Assembly (NCBI GenBank): GCA_016286555.1 | Contig: JAEETA010000001.1 | Span: 62,001-126,000 of the forward strand | Length of the DNA stretch: 64,000 bases | Reading direction: 5' to 3' | DNA from: Lachnospiraceae bacterium | Lineage (GTDB): Bacteria > Bacillota > Clostridia > Lachnospirales > Lachnospiraceae | Shown here: one piece after another, positions 16,170-25,129 of the stretch | Layout: every line of letters begins with the position of its first letter | Numbering within the stretch: the first letter of the stretch is position 1 | The notes under the pieces: generated by a model | The model's input: the letters and a program-made list of their open reading frames with translations, nothing else | What the model was told of the DNA's origin: nothing | Database searches by the model: none | Program-made: the position numbers and the translations under genes

Positions 16170-17273
16170 ATGCCTGAAGAAACCGAAATGAAAAATGCAG
16201 AAACAAAAGATACAGCGACCGGGAAAAAGAAGCGAAAGCTCTCCATGCCAAAGATCATACTCATCAGTGCGATCTTCGCCGTAGCCGTCACACTCCTCTG
16301 GTTTGTCATCGAGGGAAGTATGGTGAAAAAAACAGGGCACATGCCCTTTGAACGGGTGCAGTCCGGCGGAGAATGCATTGAATATATGGGGATTTTCTGG
16401 GGCCGCACCATTCTGACTCCCATGACAAGCATCGACGAGCCGGTAGTAGCGCAGCCGGATATCATCGGATACAGACGCCCGATGGTATTTTGGGCCATAG
16501 GGATCCTTTTTGCCTGCTGCTGGACGATCCTGACTCTTCTGACCGGAAGATGGAAAGTGATTCTGATCATCTTTGGATCTGCAGGGATACTCTTCCTGCT
16601 GGTCACCGGCATCAAAAAGGCAAAGCAGGCCTGGGATGAGACCCCCATGTCCATTTCCAATGTCAGGGTCTATACCACGGATGTGCGCTCGGGGGAATGT
16701 GTTTCCGTGGACTATCCGTGGAACTCGGTTTCTTTCGTGAAGGCAAGAGAGGAAGGGCCTTATGGAAAGTATAAAACGACGCACCTGTCACAAATGATCA
16801 AACCGGAGGACGTGACCAAAGAACAGTTCAAGGCTCTGCTGAAGGCCGGGCAAACCGTGAAGGAAAACAGCAACCGGAACTGGCGGGAGGATTTTACCTA
16901 CCGTGTGGAGATTGTTTACAAAACCCGCACCGGTTACGGAGAGATCAGGGTAAACGGCTACGGCGGAACCTATCCGGAAGGCTGGGCGGACCTGGTGGCC
17001 ATCGTCAATGAACTGGCAGGGGGAGAGTACCTGCGACCGGATCCCGGCACCTTTGACCTCACTCCGGAATGGTTCACGGAGAATTTCGGCGTTACCGATG
17101 AAGATCTTCCCGGAGCACTGACTGTGGAAGATTATCTGAACAATCATGATTTCCGGAGGGAACTGTTCTCCGGATTATCCAGCTCCGGCACCACCTATCC
17201 CTATGATGCGGAGAAAGGACTGCAGGCATATCTATCGCGATTTGAAGAGGAAACGGGAACGAATGGTCAGTGA
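16170..17273 (+). CDS. Hypothetical membrane protein
   Basis: ATG 16170, preceded by GGAGGGG (16158-16164), gives 367 residues. A Lys-rich N-terminus is followed by a membrane helix (about 22-44), an extracellular stretch, two more helices (about 105-150), then a soluble C-terminal half with a pleckstrin-like feel (SNVRVYTTDVRSGECVSVDYPWNSVSFVKA) ending in a Glu-rich tail. I do not recognise a family. Its last 11 bp overlap the start of the ankyrin-GH43 gene, so the two are translationally coupled, the only hint to its role. Confidence 0.65.
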   Translation: MPEETEMKNAETKDTATGKKKRKLSMPKIILISAIFAVAVTLLWFVIEGSMVKKTGHMPFERVQSGGECIEYMGIFWGRTILTPMTSIDEPVVAQPDIIGYRRPMVFWAIGILFACCWTILTLLTGRWKVILIIFGSAGILFLLVTGIKKAKQAWDETPMSISNVRVYTTDVRSGECVSVDYPWNSVSFVKAREEGPYGKYKTTHLSQMIKPEDVTKEQFKALLKAGQTVKENSNRNWREDFTYRVEIVYKTRTGYGEIRVNGYGGTYPEGWADLVAIVNELAGGEYLRPDPGTFDLTPEWFTENFGVTDEDLPGALTVEDYLNNHDFRRELFSGLSSSGTTYPYDAEKGLQAYLSRFEEETGTNGQ

Positions 17274-19167
17274 TGTGCATTTGCTTCAGACAATTGAATT
17301 GGGCGAATTATCGTCCGTTAAGGAAATTCTGGTCAGGGATCCTGCGATTGTCAGCAGAGAAGCGCTGTTTCTTGCTGCGCGTAAGGGAGATCTGCAGATC
17401 CTGAAATATCTGGTGGAGTACTCCAGGATCAGCTTAAATGAGTACGATGATCGTCATCGGAACGTGCTGCATTATGCCGCAGAGTCCGGTGATCTCGCAG
17501 TATTTCGCTACCTGGTGGAAAAATGCGGCATGGATTCTTTGGGCGGCGACCGGAATCTGGTGACGCCCTGGGATATTGTGCATGAAGCGGCTGCAGAGGA
17601 GATTGACGCTTATCTGCAGGAAAAATACGGGCACCCCTACGAGTGCTTCTACAGGAACCCCATCCGGACCGGTTTTTTCCCGGATCCTTCCATTTGCAGA
17701 GTTGGAGAGGACTACTACATGGTCAACTCCTCTTTCATCTTCTTCCCATGCATTCCCATCTCTCACTCCCGGGACCTGGTGCATTGGGAGATCATCGGCC
17801 ATGCCATCACGGACCCCGCCTGGGCACGGCTGGAGGACCTGGAGGGCGGCAGAGGCTATTGGGCACCGGATATCTCCTACTGCAACGGCCGTTTTTACAT
17901 CACTGCCACCTACCGGTTAAACGACGTGCCTCCCACCTACCGGCGACAGATCGTGGTCTCTTCCGACCGACCGGAAGGGCCTTACACGGAGCCTGTTTTC
18001 ATCGATGAAGACGGGATCGATCCCGGCCTGTTTCATGACGATGACGGCAGGCATTATATGCTCCTCAACCGCGGCGCCAGGATCCTGGAACTGGACGAGA
18101 CCTGCACGAAGCAGATCTCCGAGGCGACTTTGCTTTTTTACGGCGATCACAAGCGGGCGCCGGAAGGGCCGCACCTCTACAAAAAAGACGGCTACTATTA
18201 TCTCCTGGAAGCGGAGGGCGGCACGGGACTCGGGCACCGTGTGACCGTCTCCAGATCCCGGGAGCTCTTCGGCGAATACGAGCCCTGTCCTTACAATCCC
18301 ATTCTGCGGCAAAAGGACCCGGAGGCCGCCATCCAGCGGTGCGGCCATGGTGATCTGGTAGAAACCCCGGACGGGCGCTGGTACATGGTGTACCTCTGCG
18401 GGCGCACCATCGGCGACGGGTACAGCATTCTGGGCAGAGAGACAGCGCTGGATCCCGTGACCTGGACCCCGGACGGCTGGCCCATCGTGAACGGGCTGAA
18501 AGGGCCCTCCGCCATGCAGATCAAGCCCCTGCCGGATGCCATCCCCGCAGAAAAAAGGACCCTTTCTCCCTGCGGCCTGCCCCTGGAATACATGACCCCC
18601 AGAGCCTTTGCTGCAGGAAACGTTTCCTACGATCCGAAGGACGGAAAGTTTACCCTCAAAGGGAGCCGTGCGCCCCTTTCCTCCGTGGACAGCAGAAATA
18701 TCGTCCTGCGGCGGCAGACGGACTTTGCCTTCCGTTATGCGGCGGTCCTGGAGATCCCGGATCTGCAGGATGGCCAGACTGCCGGCATCACGGGATATTA
18801 CGATGAAAACACCTTCCTGGAGTTTGGCCTCCTGGGCCGCGACGGGGAGAAGTATCTCTACGTGAACGAGCATGTGGGGGAGGAAGACCGCAGGCAGATC
18901 GCTGCATCGCCGGTCCCTGCTTCCGCATCCCGGATCCGCCTGGTGATGGACACGGACCACCTGACCCGCAGACTGTCCTATGGTTGTTTCGGGGCCGCTG
19001 AGAATGCATCCGAAGCCACCACGGAATTTGCCGTCCTGGAAAATGTATATTACCTCTGCGACGAAGGCCTGAAGAAAGGCAAGCGTTTTACCGGTGCCAT
19101 GGCAGGCATGTATGCCTACGCAGGGGAACGGGAACTGACGGCTGTTTTTTACGAAGATGTGACGTAA
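17263..19167 (+). CDS. Ankyrin-repeat / glycoside hydrolase family 43 fusion protein
   Basis: ATG 17263 opens 634 residues. Residues ~5-120 contain two to three ankyrin repeats (REALFLAARKGDLQILKYL, then RNVLHYAAESGDLAVFRYL). From ~130 a complete GH43 beta-propeller follows with catalytic Asp141 in FFPDPSICR, the pKa-modulating Asp253 in DGIDPGLFHDDDG and general acid Glu301 in APEGPHLY. A C-terminal beta-sandwich (about 450-634) resembles the GH43 C2 domain of beta-xylosidases. There is no signal peptide, so it should act inside the cell on imported xylo- or arabino-oligosaccharides. The upstream gene overlaps by 11 bp. The join is in one frame with no sign of frameshift. No sugar transporter is adjacent. 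Confidence 0.85.
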   Translation: MVSDVHLLQTIELGELSSVKEILVRDPAIVSREALFLAARKGDLQILKYLVEYSRISLNEYDDRHRNVLHYAAESGDLAVFRYLVEKCGMDSLGGDRNLVTPWDIVHEAAAEEIDAYLQEKYGHPYECFYRNPIRTGFFPDPSICRVGEDYYMVNSSFIFFPCIPISHSRDLVHWEIIGHAITDPAWARLEDLEGGRGYWAPDISYCNGRFYITATYRLNDVPPTYRRQIVVSSDRPEGPYTEPVFIDEDGIDPGLFHDDDGRHYMLLNRGARILELDETCTKQISEATLLFYGDHKRAPEGPHLYKKDGYYYLLEAEGGTGLGHRVTVSRSRELFGEYEPCPYNPILRQKDPEAAIQRCGHGDLVETPDGRWYMVYLCGRTIGDGYSILGRETALDPVTWTPDGWPIVNGLKGPSAMQIKPLPDAIPAEKRTLSPCGLPLEYMTPRAFAAGNVSYDPKDGKFTLKGSRAPLSSVDSRNIVLRRQTDFAFRYAAVLEIPDLQDGQTAGITGYYDENTFLEFGLLGRDGEKYLYVNEHVGEEDRRQIAASPVPASASRIRLVMDTDHLTRRLSYGCFGAAENASEATTEFAVLENVYYLCDEGLKKGKRFTGAMAGMYAYAGERELTAVFYEDVT

Positions 19168-19224
19168 GCCGGAGTGCGCCTTTTGCGAGGGCGTTTTCCT
19201 GCTTCGCCCCCTTACGCTTTTCCC

Positions 19225-19254
19225 TTGCATCCCCTTCCTTTTGCAATATATAAT
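19225..19254 (+). promoter_or_regulatory. Putative promoter of the FIST-chemoreceptor pair
   Basis: TTGCAT (19225-19230), 18-bp spacer, TATAAT (19249-19254), leaving a leader of about 130 bp before the FIST start. The rest of the 220-bp spacer shows no gene. Confidence 0.6.
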
Positions 19255-19387
19255 GGAGGTGCGGTTGCTTTTGCTCGCTATGTGAAAATGCCTCTTTCCG
19301 ATGATCCGTTATCCGTCCGTTTCATGGGTCCCCGTCCGGATCTTTATGGCACGGAGAGATATCGAATGATTAAAGGAGGTATTTCAC

Positions 19388-20443
19388 ATGAAAGTGCAAT
19401 ATGGAGCATCTGAAACAGGGTCCCTGTCCGAAGCGCTGAAGGGCATCACAAATCCGAAGCTGCTCATCCTGCTAAGCGCGGGTGATCGCTTTGAGGAGAA
19501 CGTGAAACAGCTGGAGGAAGCCTTCCCCGGCGTGCCCAGCATCGGCTGCATCGCCATGGGGTATTCCGGCAAGGTCACCGAGAAGGGCGTTGTGATCACC
19601 GCCTTCACCGAGGGTGTGACGGTGGCGACAGGGGTGCTGGAGTCCGTCTCCACCATGCCCGCCAGACATATCGAGCGCCTGGAGAAGGATGTGGACCGGG
19701 TCCGTCCAGGCAAAGAAAACACCGCCATCATCGACCTCTGTGCCGGCAACGATGCCTGCGTGCTCTCCACCATCCTTCCCATCCTGGAAAAACACGGGAT
19801 CCAGCTCATGGGCGGCACGGGAGACGCCGGAAAAGTCTCCTGCAACGGTAAGGTCTATCCCGACGCCATGGCCTACGCCATCGTCAAAAACGAGACGGGA
19901 AAGGTGAAGACCTACAAGGAGAACATCTATGTTCCCAAGGAGGGCGTGCGCCTCGTCGCCTCCAAAACCAACCGCTCCGACTACTACATCGGCGAGTTAA
20001 ACGGACGCAGTGCAAAACAGGTCTACATGGAACTGCTGAACATCAAAGAGTCCGATATCGCCACCCAGACCTTTAAAAATCCGCTGGGCAAGATGATTGG
20101 AAATGACATCTGTATCATTTCTCTGAAGGAAGTAAAAGGCTCCGGTCTGTGCTGCTTCCGCCAGGTAAACGATTCCGATATCCTGACGCTGCTGGAAGCG
20201 CGGGATATGGATGAGGTCGCCCAGCACACCATCGACCAGATCCGGTCCGATTTTAATCGCATCTCCGCAGTATTTTCCGTGAACTGCCTCTTCCGGTACC
20301 TCATGTTTACCGACAACGGAACCCTGGCACCCTATCTGAAAAAGATGAGCGGACTGGGCATGCATTGCGGCCTGGTGGGTTACGGGGAGCATTACAACGG
20401 ACAGTTTGTCAATCAGACCATGACCTGCGTGGTGTTTGAATAA
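19388..20443 (+). CDS. FIST domain sensory protein
   Basis: A 351-residue soluble protein with an AAAGGAGG 9 bp before its start. Residues ~25-215 match the FIST N domain ([43 protein letters not shown]) and ~220-345 the FIST C domain ([12 protein letters not shown], ending [20 protein letters not shown]). FIST proteins are intracellular sensors proposed to bind small ligands such as amino acids and feed signal transduction. The gene ends 11 bp before a soluble chemoreceptor gene, so the pair probably forms one sensory unit. Confidence 0.87.
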   Translation: MKVQYGASETGSLSEALKGITNPKLLILLSAGDRFEENVKQLEEAFPGVPSIGCIAMGYSGKVTEKGVVITAFTEGVTVATGVLESVSTMPARHIERLEKDVDRVRPGKENTAIIDLCAGNDACVLSTILPILEKHGIQLMGGTGDAGKVSCNGKVYPDAMAYAIVKNETGKVKTYKENIYVPKEGVRLVASKTNRSDYYIGELNGRSAKQVYMELLNIKESDIATQTFKNPLGKMIGNDICIISLKEVKGSGLCCFRQVNDSDILTLLEARDMDEVAQHTIDQIRSDFNRISAVFSVNCLFRYLMFTDNGTLAPYLKKMSGLGMHCGLVGYGEHYNGQFVNQTMTCVVFE

Positions 20444-20454
20444 AGGAGGGGCTT

Positions 20455-21408
20455 ATGTTCGGATTTGGAAAAAAGAATGCAGAAAGTATCCCTGCGGCAG
20501 CACCGGTGCAACAGGATGATGAGAAGGGCAGACTCCACTCTGTCAAATACCTGGTGGGTGCCGTCCAGCAGTGCCAGAAGCAGCTGGTGGAAAATGAGGT
20601 GGATTCCCTCACGGAGCTCCACGGTGTGGAGGAGACCTTCGATGACGTGATGGAGAAAAACGAGCAGATCAAGGCCAGACTCTCCGGGTATGAGGAGGTC
20701 TTTGCCGGGGTCAACGAATCCGCCGCCAAGTATGAGGATGTGCAGAAAGACATCGTGGCCAGCGTGCAGAAGGCACAGACCACCGTGGGAGAGCTGCGGG
20801 AGACCTCCGGTCAGGTGAAGGACCGTTTCGCTGACATGCAGCAGGGGTTTGAAACCTTTAAGAGCTCTGTGGACCAGATCTCCGACTACATGAAGGAGAT
20901 CGTGGGCATCGCTTCCCAGACCAATCTCCTGGCGCTGAACGCATCCATCGAGGCTGCCCGCGCGGGAGAGGCCGGCAGAGGCTTCGCCGTGGTGGCAGAG
21001 GAAGTGGGCAAGCTGGCCAGAGAGATCAACGACCTTATCGGTCAGGTGAACCAGTCCATCGATGCCGCAGGCAGCGAATCCCAGAAGCTCACCGAGAGCG
21101 TCAACGGCTCCATCGCTGCGCTGGACCGGAGCATGGAGGGCGTGGAAGCAACCTATGCCACCTTTGACGAGATCATCGAGTCCGCGAAAGGCTCCGACGC
21201 CGTGCAGCAGGAGATCGAGGAAGCCTCCGAGGCCGCAGCCCGGGAACTGGACGGCATCAGCAGAGACTTTGATTCCATCAATGCCGAGTACGGGCGCCTG
21301 CTGGGACACATCAAAAATGCCAACGAGCTGGGGACCAGAAAGAGCGGCATGTTTGAGAACATCACCAACCTCCTGACACAGATCATGCCGGTGCTGGAGG
21401 ATAAGTAA
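20455..21408 (+). CDS. Soluble methyl-accepting chemotaxis-type signalling protein
   Basis: A 317-residue protein with no membrane helix or HAMP domain. Residues ~60-300 form a long coiled coil containing the receptor tip [20 protein letters not shown] with the following [15 protein letters not shown], the highly conserved site that contacts CheA and CheW. The N-terminal ~60 residues carry no sensor domain, so input probably comes from the co-transcribed FIST protein 11 bp upstream. No che genes lie in the window. A terminator follows within 15 bp. Confidence 0.88.
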   Translation: MFGFGKKNAESIPAAAPVQQDDEKGRLHSVKYLVGAVQQCQKQLVENEVDSLTELHGVEETFDDVMEKNEQIKARLSGYEEVFAGVNESAAKYEDVQKDIVASVQKAQTTVGELRETSGQVKDRFADMQQGFETFKSSVDQISDYMKEIVGIASQTNLLALNASIEAARAGEAGRGFAVVAEEVGKLAREINDLIGQVNQSIDAAGSESQKLTESVNGSIAALDRSMEGVEATYATFDEIIESAKGSDAVQQEIEEASEAAARELDGISRDFDSINAEYGRLLGHIKNANELGTRKSGMFENITNLLTQIMPVLEDK

Positions 21409-21420
21409 GATGCAAGAAGA

Positions 21421-21453
21421 AGCCTGCGGGGCCGAGCCCGCAGGCTTTTTTAT
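21421..21453 (+). terminator. Rho-independent terminator, probably shared by convergent operons
   Basis: AGCCTGCGGG (21421-21430) pairs with CCCGCAGGCT (21437-21446), followed by T6 on the plus strand. On the minus strand a weaker T-rich stretch follows, so it may also end the sulfur operon. Confidence 0.88.
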
Positions 21454-21461
21454 TTTCCGTC

Positions 21462-21896
21462 CTATGCATCCTCCAGAATGATCAGCTCCTCCTTTTCGGA
21501 GACCCGCGCCTCCGCAGGACCCTCCACATGAAAGGAGTTCAGCACCGGATGCCCCTCCTCCGCCAGAGACAGGATCAGATAGCTGGCGTTGCTGTCATTG
21601 GCCAGACGCTTATCCTCCTCCGAAGGACGGGATGGTGTCTCCGGATGCGAATGCCAGTTTCCCAGGGGCTGCAGTCCGTTGGCACGCATATCCTTCACGG
21701 ATGCCAGATGTTCTCTGGGATCGATGGAAAAATGCTCATTGGTATGATCGATGTTGGTCAGAAGGTACACCTTTTCTATGCGCCTGACGCCGTCCTCCTC
21801 GACTCCCGCGATGAGTCCACAGGCCTCGTCAGGCCGCTGCTCCAGGGCATATTCGTACATTCTGTCAAAATCTGATCTTTTGATGGTGATCTTCAT
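21462..21896 (-). CDS. hcyD: JAMM/MPN+ metalloprotease, HcyD-like sulfur-carrier processing protease
   Basis: From ATG 21896 the protein has 144 residues and a complete JAMM zinc site: Glu24 (PDEACGL), His82 and His84 (WHSHPETP) and Asp95 (SEED). The family includes Mec and HcyD, which trim or release C-terminal adducts from ubiquitin-like sulfur carriers. Here the neighbouring carrier has a residue after its Gly-Gly, so a trimming protease is required, matching HcyD of Wolinella. The same enzyme is expected to release homocysteine from the carrier after MetY acts. It lies 1 bp past the activator's stop and is the last gene of the operon. The match to HcyD rests on motif and context. Confidence 0.82.
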   Translation of the reverse strand: MKITIKRSDFDRMYEYALEQRPDEACGLIAGVEEDGVRRIEKVYLLTNIDHTNEHFSIDPREHLASVKDMRANGLQPLGNWHSHPETPSRPSEEDKRLANDSNASYLILSLAEEGHPVLNSFHVEGPAEARVSEKEELIILEDA

Positions 21897-21897
21897 A

Positions 21898-22716
21898 TTA
21901 CTTTTCTCCCGGATGCAGGTCGCAGACTGCCTGCTCATAATCGATCAGTTCGGTGATGGTGGGCTCGTCGGAGCAGACCGCACATCCCTTTCCTCTGGGG
22001 GGCAGCTTGATCTTATGGAATTCCATCTTCAGGGCATCGTAGGTCAGCAGATAACCTACCAGAAGTTCTCCCACACCGGTGATGTACTTGATTGCTTCCA
22101 TAGCCTGCAGGGATCCGATGACACCGCCCATGGCGCCGATCACGCCTGCCTGCTTACAGGTGGGAACAGCATCCTTCGGCGGCGGATCCTTGAAGATACA
22201 TCTGTAGCAGGGGCCTTCTCCGGGAAGGATGGTGGTGAGCTGTCCTTTAAACCGGATGATGCCTGCGTGGGACAGAGGCTTCTTTGACATGACACATGCG
22301 TCATTTATCAGAAATTTTGCGGGGAAATTATCGGTTCCGTCAATGACGAAATCATAGTCACGGATCAGATCCATGATATTGGCGCTGCTGACAAAATCGT
22401 AGTAGGTGTTCACCTGAACGTCGGGATTGATGGCGCGCATGGTCTCTGCGGCGGATTCCACCTTCTTTTTCCCGATATCATTCGTGGTATGGATGACCTG
22501 GCGCTGCAGATTCGACAAATCCACCACATCCGCATCCACGATGCCGATGGTACCCACGCCTGCGGCAGCCAGGTACAGTGCAGCGGGAGCCCCCAGTCCG
22601 CCGGCGCCGATGATCAGCACTTTGGCATTCAGGAGTTTTTTCTGTCCCTTGGCGCCGATCTCCTTCAAAATGATGTGTCTTGAGTAACGCTCAAGCTGTT
22701 CGTTGGTAAAGGCCAT
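21898..22716 (-). CDS. hcyF: E1-like adenylyltransferase (MoeB/ThiF/HesA family), HcyF-like
   Basis: A 272-residue protein with a Rossmann nucleotide loop GAGGLG (37-42), the VDADVVDLSNLQRQ stretch, two zinc-binding Cys pairs (CYRC and CAVC) and a PTCKQAGVIG segment near the presumed catalytic Cys. MoeB-like enzymes adenylate the C-terminal Gly of sulfur carriers so that sulfide can form a thiocarboxylate. The next gene upstream encodes that carrier: its TAA and this ATG share a base. Context points to homocysteine synthesis rather than thiamine or molybdopterin, since no thi or moa genes are near. Confidence 0.87.
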   Translation of the reverse strand: MAFTNEQLERYSRHIILKEIGAKGQKKLLNAKVLIIGAGGLGAPAALYLAAAGVGTIGIVDADVVDLSNLQRQVIHTTNDIGKKKVESAAETMRAINPDVQVNTYYDFVSSANIMDLIRDYDFVIDGTDNFPAKFLINDACVMSKKPLSHAGIIRFKGQLTTILPGEGPCYRCIFKDPPPKDAVPTCKQAGVIGAMGGVIGSLQAMEAIKYITGVGELLVGYLLTYDALKMEFHKIKLPPRGKGCAVCSDEPTITELIDYEQAVCDLHPGEK

Positions 22717-22928
22717 TATCTTCCACCTCCCATGAAATACAGGAATTCCACCTCGTCTCCTTCGTGAAGCTCATATCCTTCAAAGGCTCCGGAGTCAACG
22801 AACTCCTCGTTCACGGACACGGTGACATACTGAGGGGTCTCCACATTTTCCAGCTCGATGAGTTTTGCCACGGTCAGTCCCTCATCAAATTCCTTCTTCG
22901 TTCCTGCAACAGTGATCTTCATTTTCAT
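22716..22928 (-). CDS. hcyS: Ubiquitin-like sulfur carrier protein with C-terminal Gly-Gly-Gly-Arg (HcyS-like)
   Basis: A 70-residue ThiS/MoaD-fold protein: MKITVAGTKKEFDEG at the N-terminus, ELHEGDEVEFLYFMGGGR at the end. Unlike ThiS or MoaD, whose last residues are Gly-Gly, it carries a terminal Arg and so needs processing before adenylation. The partner JAMM protease lies two genes downstream. In Wolinella, HcyS has a terminal Ala removed by HcyD. The start may be ATG 22928 or the second ATG at 22922, which has better spacing from AAGGAG. Translation of the activator begins within this gene's stop. Confidence 0.85.
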   Translation of the reverse strand: MKMKITVAGTKKEFDEGLTVAKLIELENVETPQYVTVSVNEEFVDSGAFEGYELHEGDEVEFLYFMGGGR

Positions 22929-22942
22929 AATCTCCTTTTCTT

Positions 22943-24190
22943 TTATTCTTCACGGCTTGCTCTTACCGCATTGATGAAATCCGCTACGAGATCTTCCTTG
23001 TCCTCGATCCCGACGCTGACTCTTACCGTATCTTCAAATACACCGGCCGCCTCCGTGCCTTCCTTCCCCGAATGAACGTACAGGGTGGATGCCGGATGGA
23101 TCACCAGAGTCCGAAGGTCTCCGATGTTGCTGGCGATCAGGGCGTATTTCAGATGGTTGATGATCCGGAAAGCCCGCTCCTTGCTGCCTGCCCGGAAGGT
23201 CAATATCCCACCGCCGTACCCACGGAGCTGTTTCTCCACATAGGCATGACAGGGGTGATCCGGCAGCGTCAGGTAGCTCACGGTGATACCCTCTTCCTCG
23301 TTCAGCGCTCTGGCCAGGGCATCGGCATTTTCGCAGATCCGCTCCATCCGAAGTCCCAGGGTATCTGCTCCGATGAAGGAAAGGAAAGCATTCATGGGAG
23401 CCATACAGCCTCCCAGATTCTCCCAGAGGTCGGCCCGCAGCCGGAGAAGAAATGCCATCCGGCCGTATTTCCGGAACTCGGAAAGGGCAGTATGTTTTTC
23501 AAAATTCCAGGGGAAATGTCCGCTGTCGATAATGATCCCGCCGATGGCATTTCCGCCGCCGTTGATGTATTTGGAGGTGGAATGGATCACGATATCTGCT
23601 CCCATCCGCAGAGGATTGGCCAGATAGGGCGTGGCCGTGGTGGAATCCACCAGAAGGGGAATCCCTGCCTCATGGGCCGCCTCCGAAGCCTCTTCCAGGT
23701 CCAGGACCGTGAGGGAAGGATTACTGATGAGCTCCCCAAAGACCGCTCTGGTCCTTTCCGTCACCAGACTTCCGATGGTCTCCCGGTCCAGCCTGTCGGC
23801 AAATCTGGTGTGGATCCCCAGTTTTTCCAGATCGTGAAACAGATCGATGGATCCGCCGTACAGTCCGCTCCCGGCGATGATCTCATCACCACTCTCGCAG
23901 ATGGCCAACAGCGCAGAGGAAATGGCCGACATGCCGCTGCTACAGCTGACGGCTCCCATCCCACCTTCCAGCTCACAGATCTTCTGTTCAAAGGCAGAAA
24001 GGGTCGGATTGCCGATCCGGGAGTAGGCGTATCCCATGCTCTTATGGGCGAACACCTTCTCCAGTTCCTCCATGCTCTCATAGGAAAATGCGGTGACCTG
24101 AGAAATGGGTGGGAGGATCTCCCGCTGGGCATATCGCTGTGCACCGCTTCCGTGCAGTAATTTTGTACAGAATCCGATTTTATCTTCCAT
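22943..24190 (-). CDS. metY: O-acetylhomoserine sulfhydrylase (MetY-like), Cys/Met metabolism PLP enzyme
   Basis: A 415-residue PLP enzyme of the cystathionine gamma-synthase fold. Landmarks are YSRIGNPT, SGMSAISSAL, VDSTTATPYLANPL and the Schiff-base Lys207 in IHSTSKYINGGG. The C-terminus has a conserved Ser-Val-Gly-Ile-Glu segment (RVSVGIEDKEDL). Family members make homocysteine from O-acetyl- or O-succinylhomoserine with sulfide or a carrier thiocarboxylate, or make cystathionine. Its position directly before the carrier, activator and JAMM genes argues for the carrier-dependent MetY role. Acyl-homoserine specificity cannot be read here. Confidence 0.82.
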   Translation of the reverse strand: MEDKIGFCTKLLHGSGAQRYAQREILPPISQVTAFSYESMEELEKVFAHKSMGYAYSRIGNPTLSAFEQKICELEGGMGAVSCSSGMSAISSALLAICESGDEIIAGSGLYGGSIDLFHDLEKLGIHTRFADRLDRETIGSLVTERTRAVFGELISNPSLTVLDLEEASEAAHEAGIPLLVDSTTATPYLANPLRMGADIVIHSTSKYINGGGNAIGGIIIDSGHFPWNFEKHTALSEFRKYGRMAFLLRLRADLWENLGGCMAPMNAFLSFIGADTLGLRMERICENADALARALNEEEGITVSYLTLPDHPCHAYVEKQLRGYGGGILTFRAGSKERAFRIINHLKYALIASNIGDLRTLVIHPASTLYVHSGKEGTEAAGVFEDTVRVSVGIEDKEDLVADFINAVRASREE

Positions 24191-24214
24191 GGCTCTTACT
24201 CCGTTTCGCCCTGT

Positions 24215-25117
24215 CTATTTCCTGTATTTTTCCAGCTCTTCCGTGTAAAGCTTTCCGAAATCGCTCATCACATGTTTTTTCTTGGTAATGTAGCCGATGG
24301 TCAGCGGATCCTCTTCCTTCAGTTTGATGGAAACGAAGGAATCCTTCACAGCGGAATTCTCCGTCATGATCCCGGTGCCGATGGCAAATCCCTGCAGCTT
24401 CTGGATCATTTCGCAGGAAGTTGCCCTGTCATTGGTCCGGATCAGCTTCCCGAAAGAGTACCCGGACAGAGCTTCCTCCGACAGATAGAATTCCTTCTCA
24501 TTGGACTGGTCAAAGGTCACGCAGGGGTAATCCTTCAGCTCTTCGACGGACAGTTCCTTCTTCCCTGCCAGGGGATGATCCTTGCTGAGGTAAGCGAAAG
24601 TGTCACAGACCATCAGCGGATGGAATTCCAGGTCATACTCTCTGAGCAGCTTAAAAATGATATTCCTGTTCGCTTCGGAATAGGACAGGATGCCGATCTC
24701 ACTCACATAGTCCCGGACATTCTGAAGCACTTCATCCGTTTTCGTTTCTTTGATCAGATAGGAGTAATTGTCCGCTTTCCGCTTCGGAATAGCGTCAACA
24801 AAAGCGTGAATGGCAAAGACATAATGCTGCATGGAGATGGAGTAATAATCCTTACCCGCTTCGGAGACCAGGTATTTGTGCTCCACCAGCTCGTACTGGC
24901 TCACCGCCTGCTTTGCGAAATTCAGAAATTCCGTCCCCTCCTGGGTAAGGCTGATCCCCTTATTGGTGCGCTCAAAAATCCGGATCCCGATCTCTTCCTC
25001 CAGATCCTTCACCGTGGTGGACAAGGCAGGCTGCGAGACCAGAAGTTTACCGGATGCTTCCCGCATGGAAGAGGAAGTCGATATCATTACCACATACTTC
25101 AGCTGTAAGATTGTCAT
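24215..25117 (-). CDS. LysR-family transcriptional regulator of the sulfur operon
   Basis: A 300-residue protein with an N-terminal winged helix-turn-helix (residues ~1-60: LQLKYVVMIS, REASGKLLVSQPALSTTVKDLEEEIG, FERTNKGISLTQEG) and a periplasmic-binding-like effector domain (90-300). It lies inside the operon it probably controls, between metY and the ABC ATPase, with gaps of 24 and 12 bp. Sulfur metabolism regulators such as CysB, Cbl and CysL/YtlI belong to this family; O-acetylserine or a sulfur metabolite is a plausible but unproven effector. An inverted repeat at 29100-29127 is a candidate site. Confidence 0.85.
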   Translation of the reverse strand: MTILQLKYVVMISTSSSMREASGKLLVSQPALSTTVKDLEEEIGIRIFERTNKGISLTQEGTEFLNFAKQAVSQYELVEHKYLVSEAGKDYYSISMQHYVFAIHAFVDAIPKRKADNYSYLIKETKTDEVLQNVRDYVSEIGILSYSEANRNIIFKLLREYDLEFHPLMVCDTFAYLSKDHPLAGKKELSVEELKDYPCVTFDQSNEKEFYLSEEALSGYSFGKLIRTNDRATSCEMIQKLQGFAIGTGIMTENSAVKDSFVSIKLKEEDPLTIGYITKKKHVMSDFGKLYTEELEKYRK

Positions 25118-25129
25118 CCATTCTCTCCT

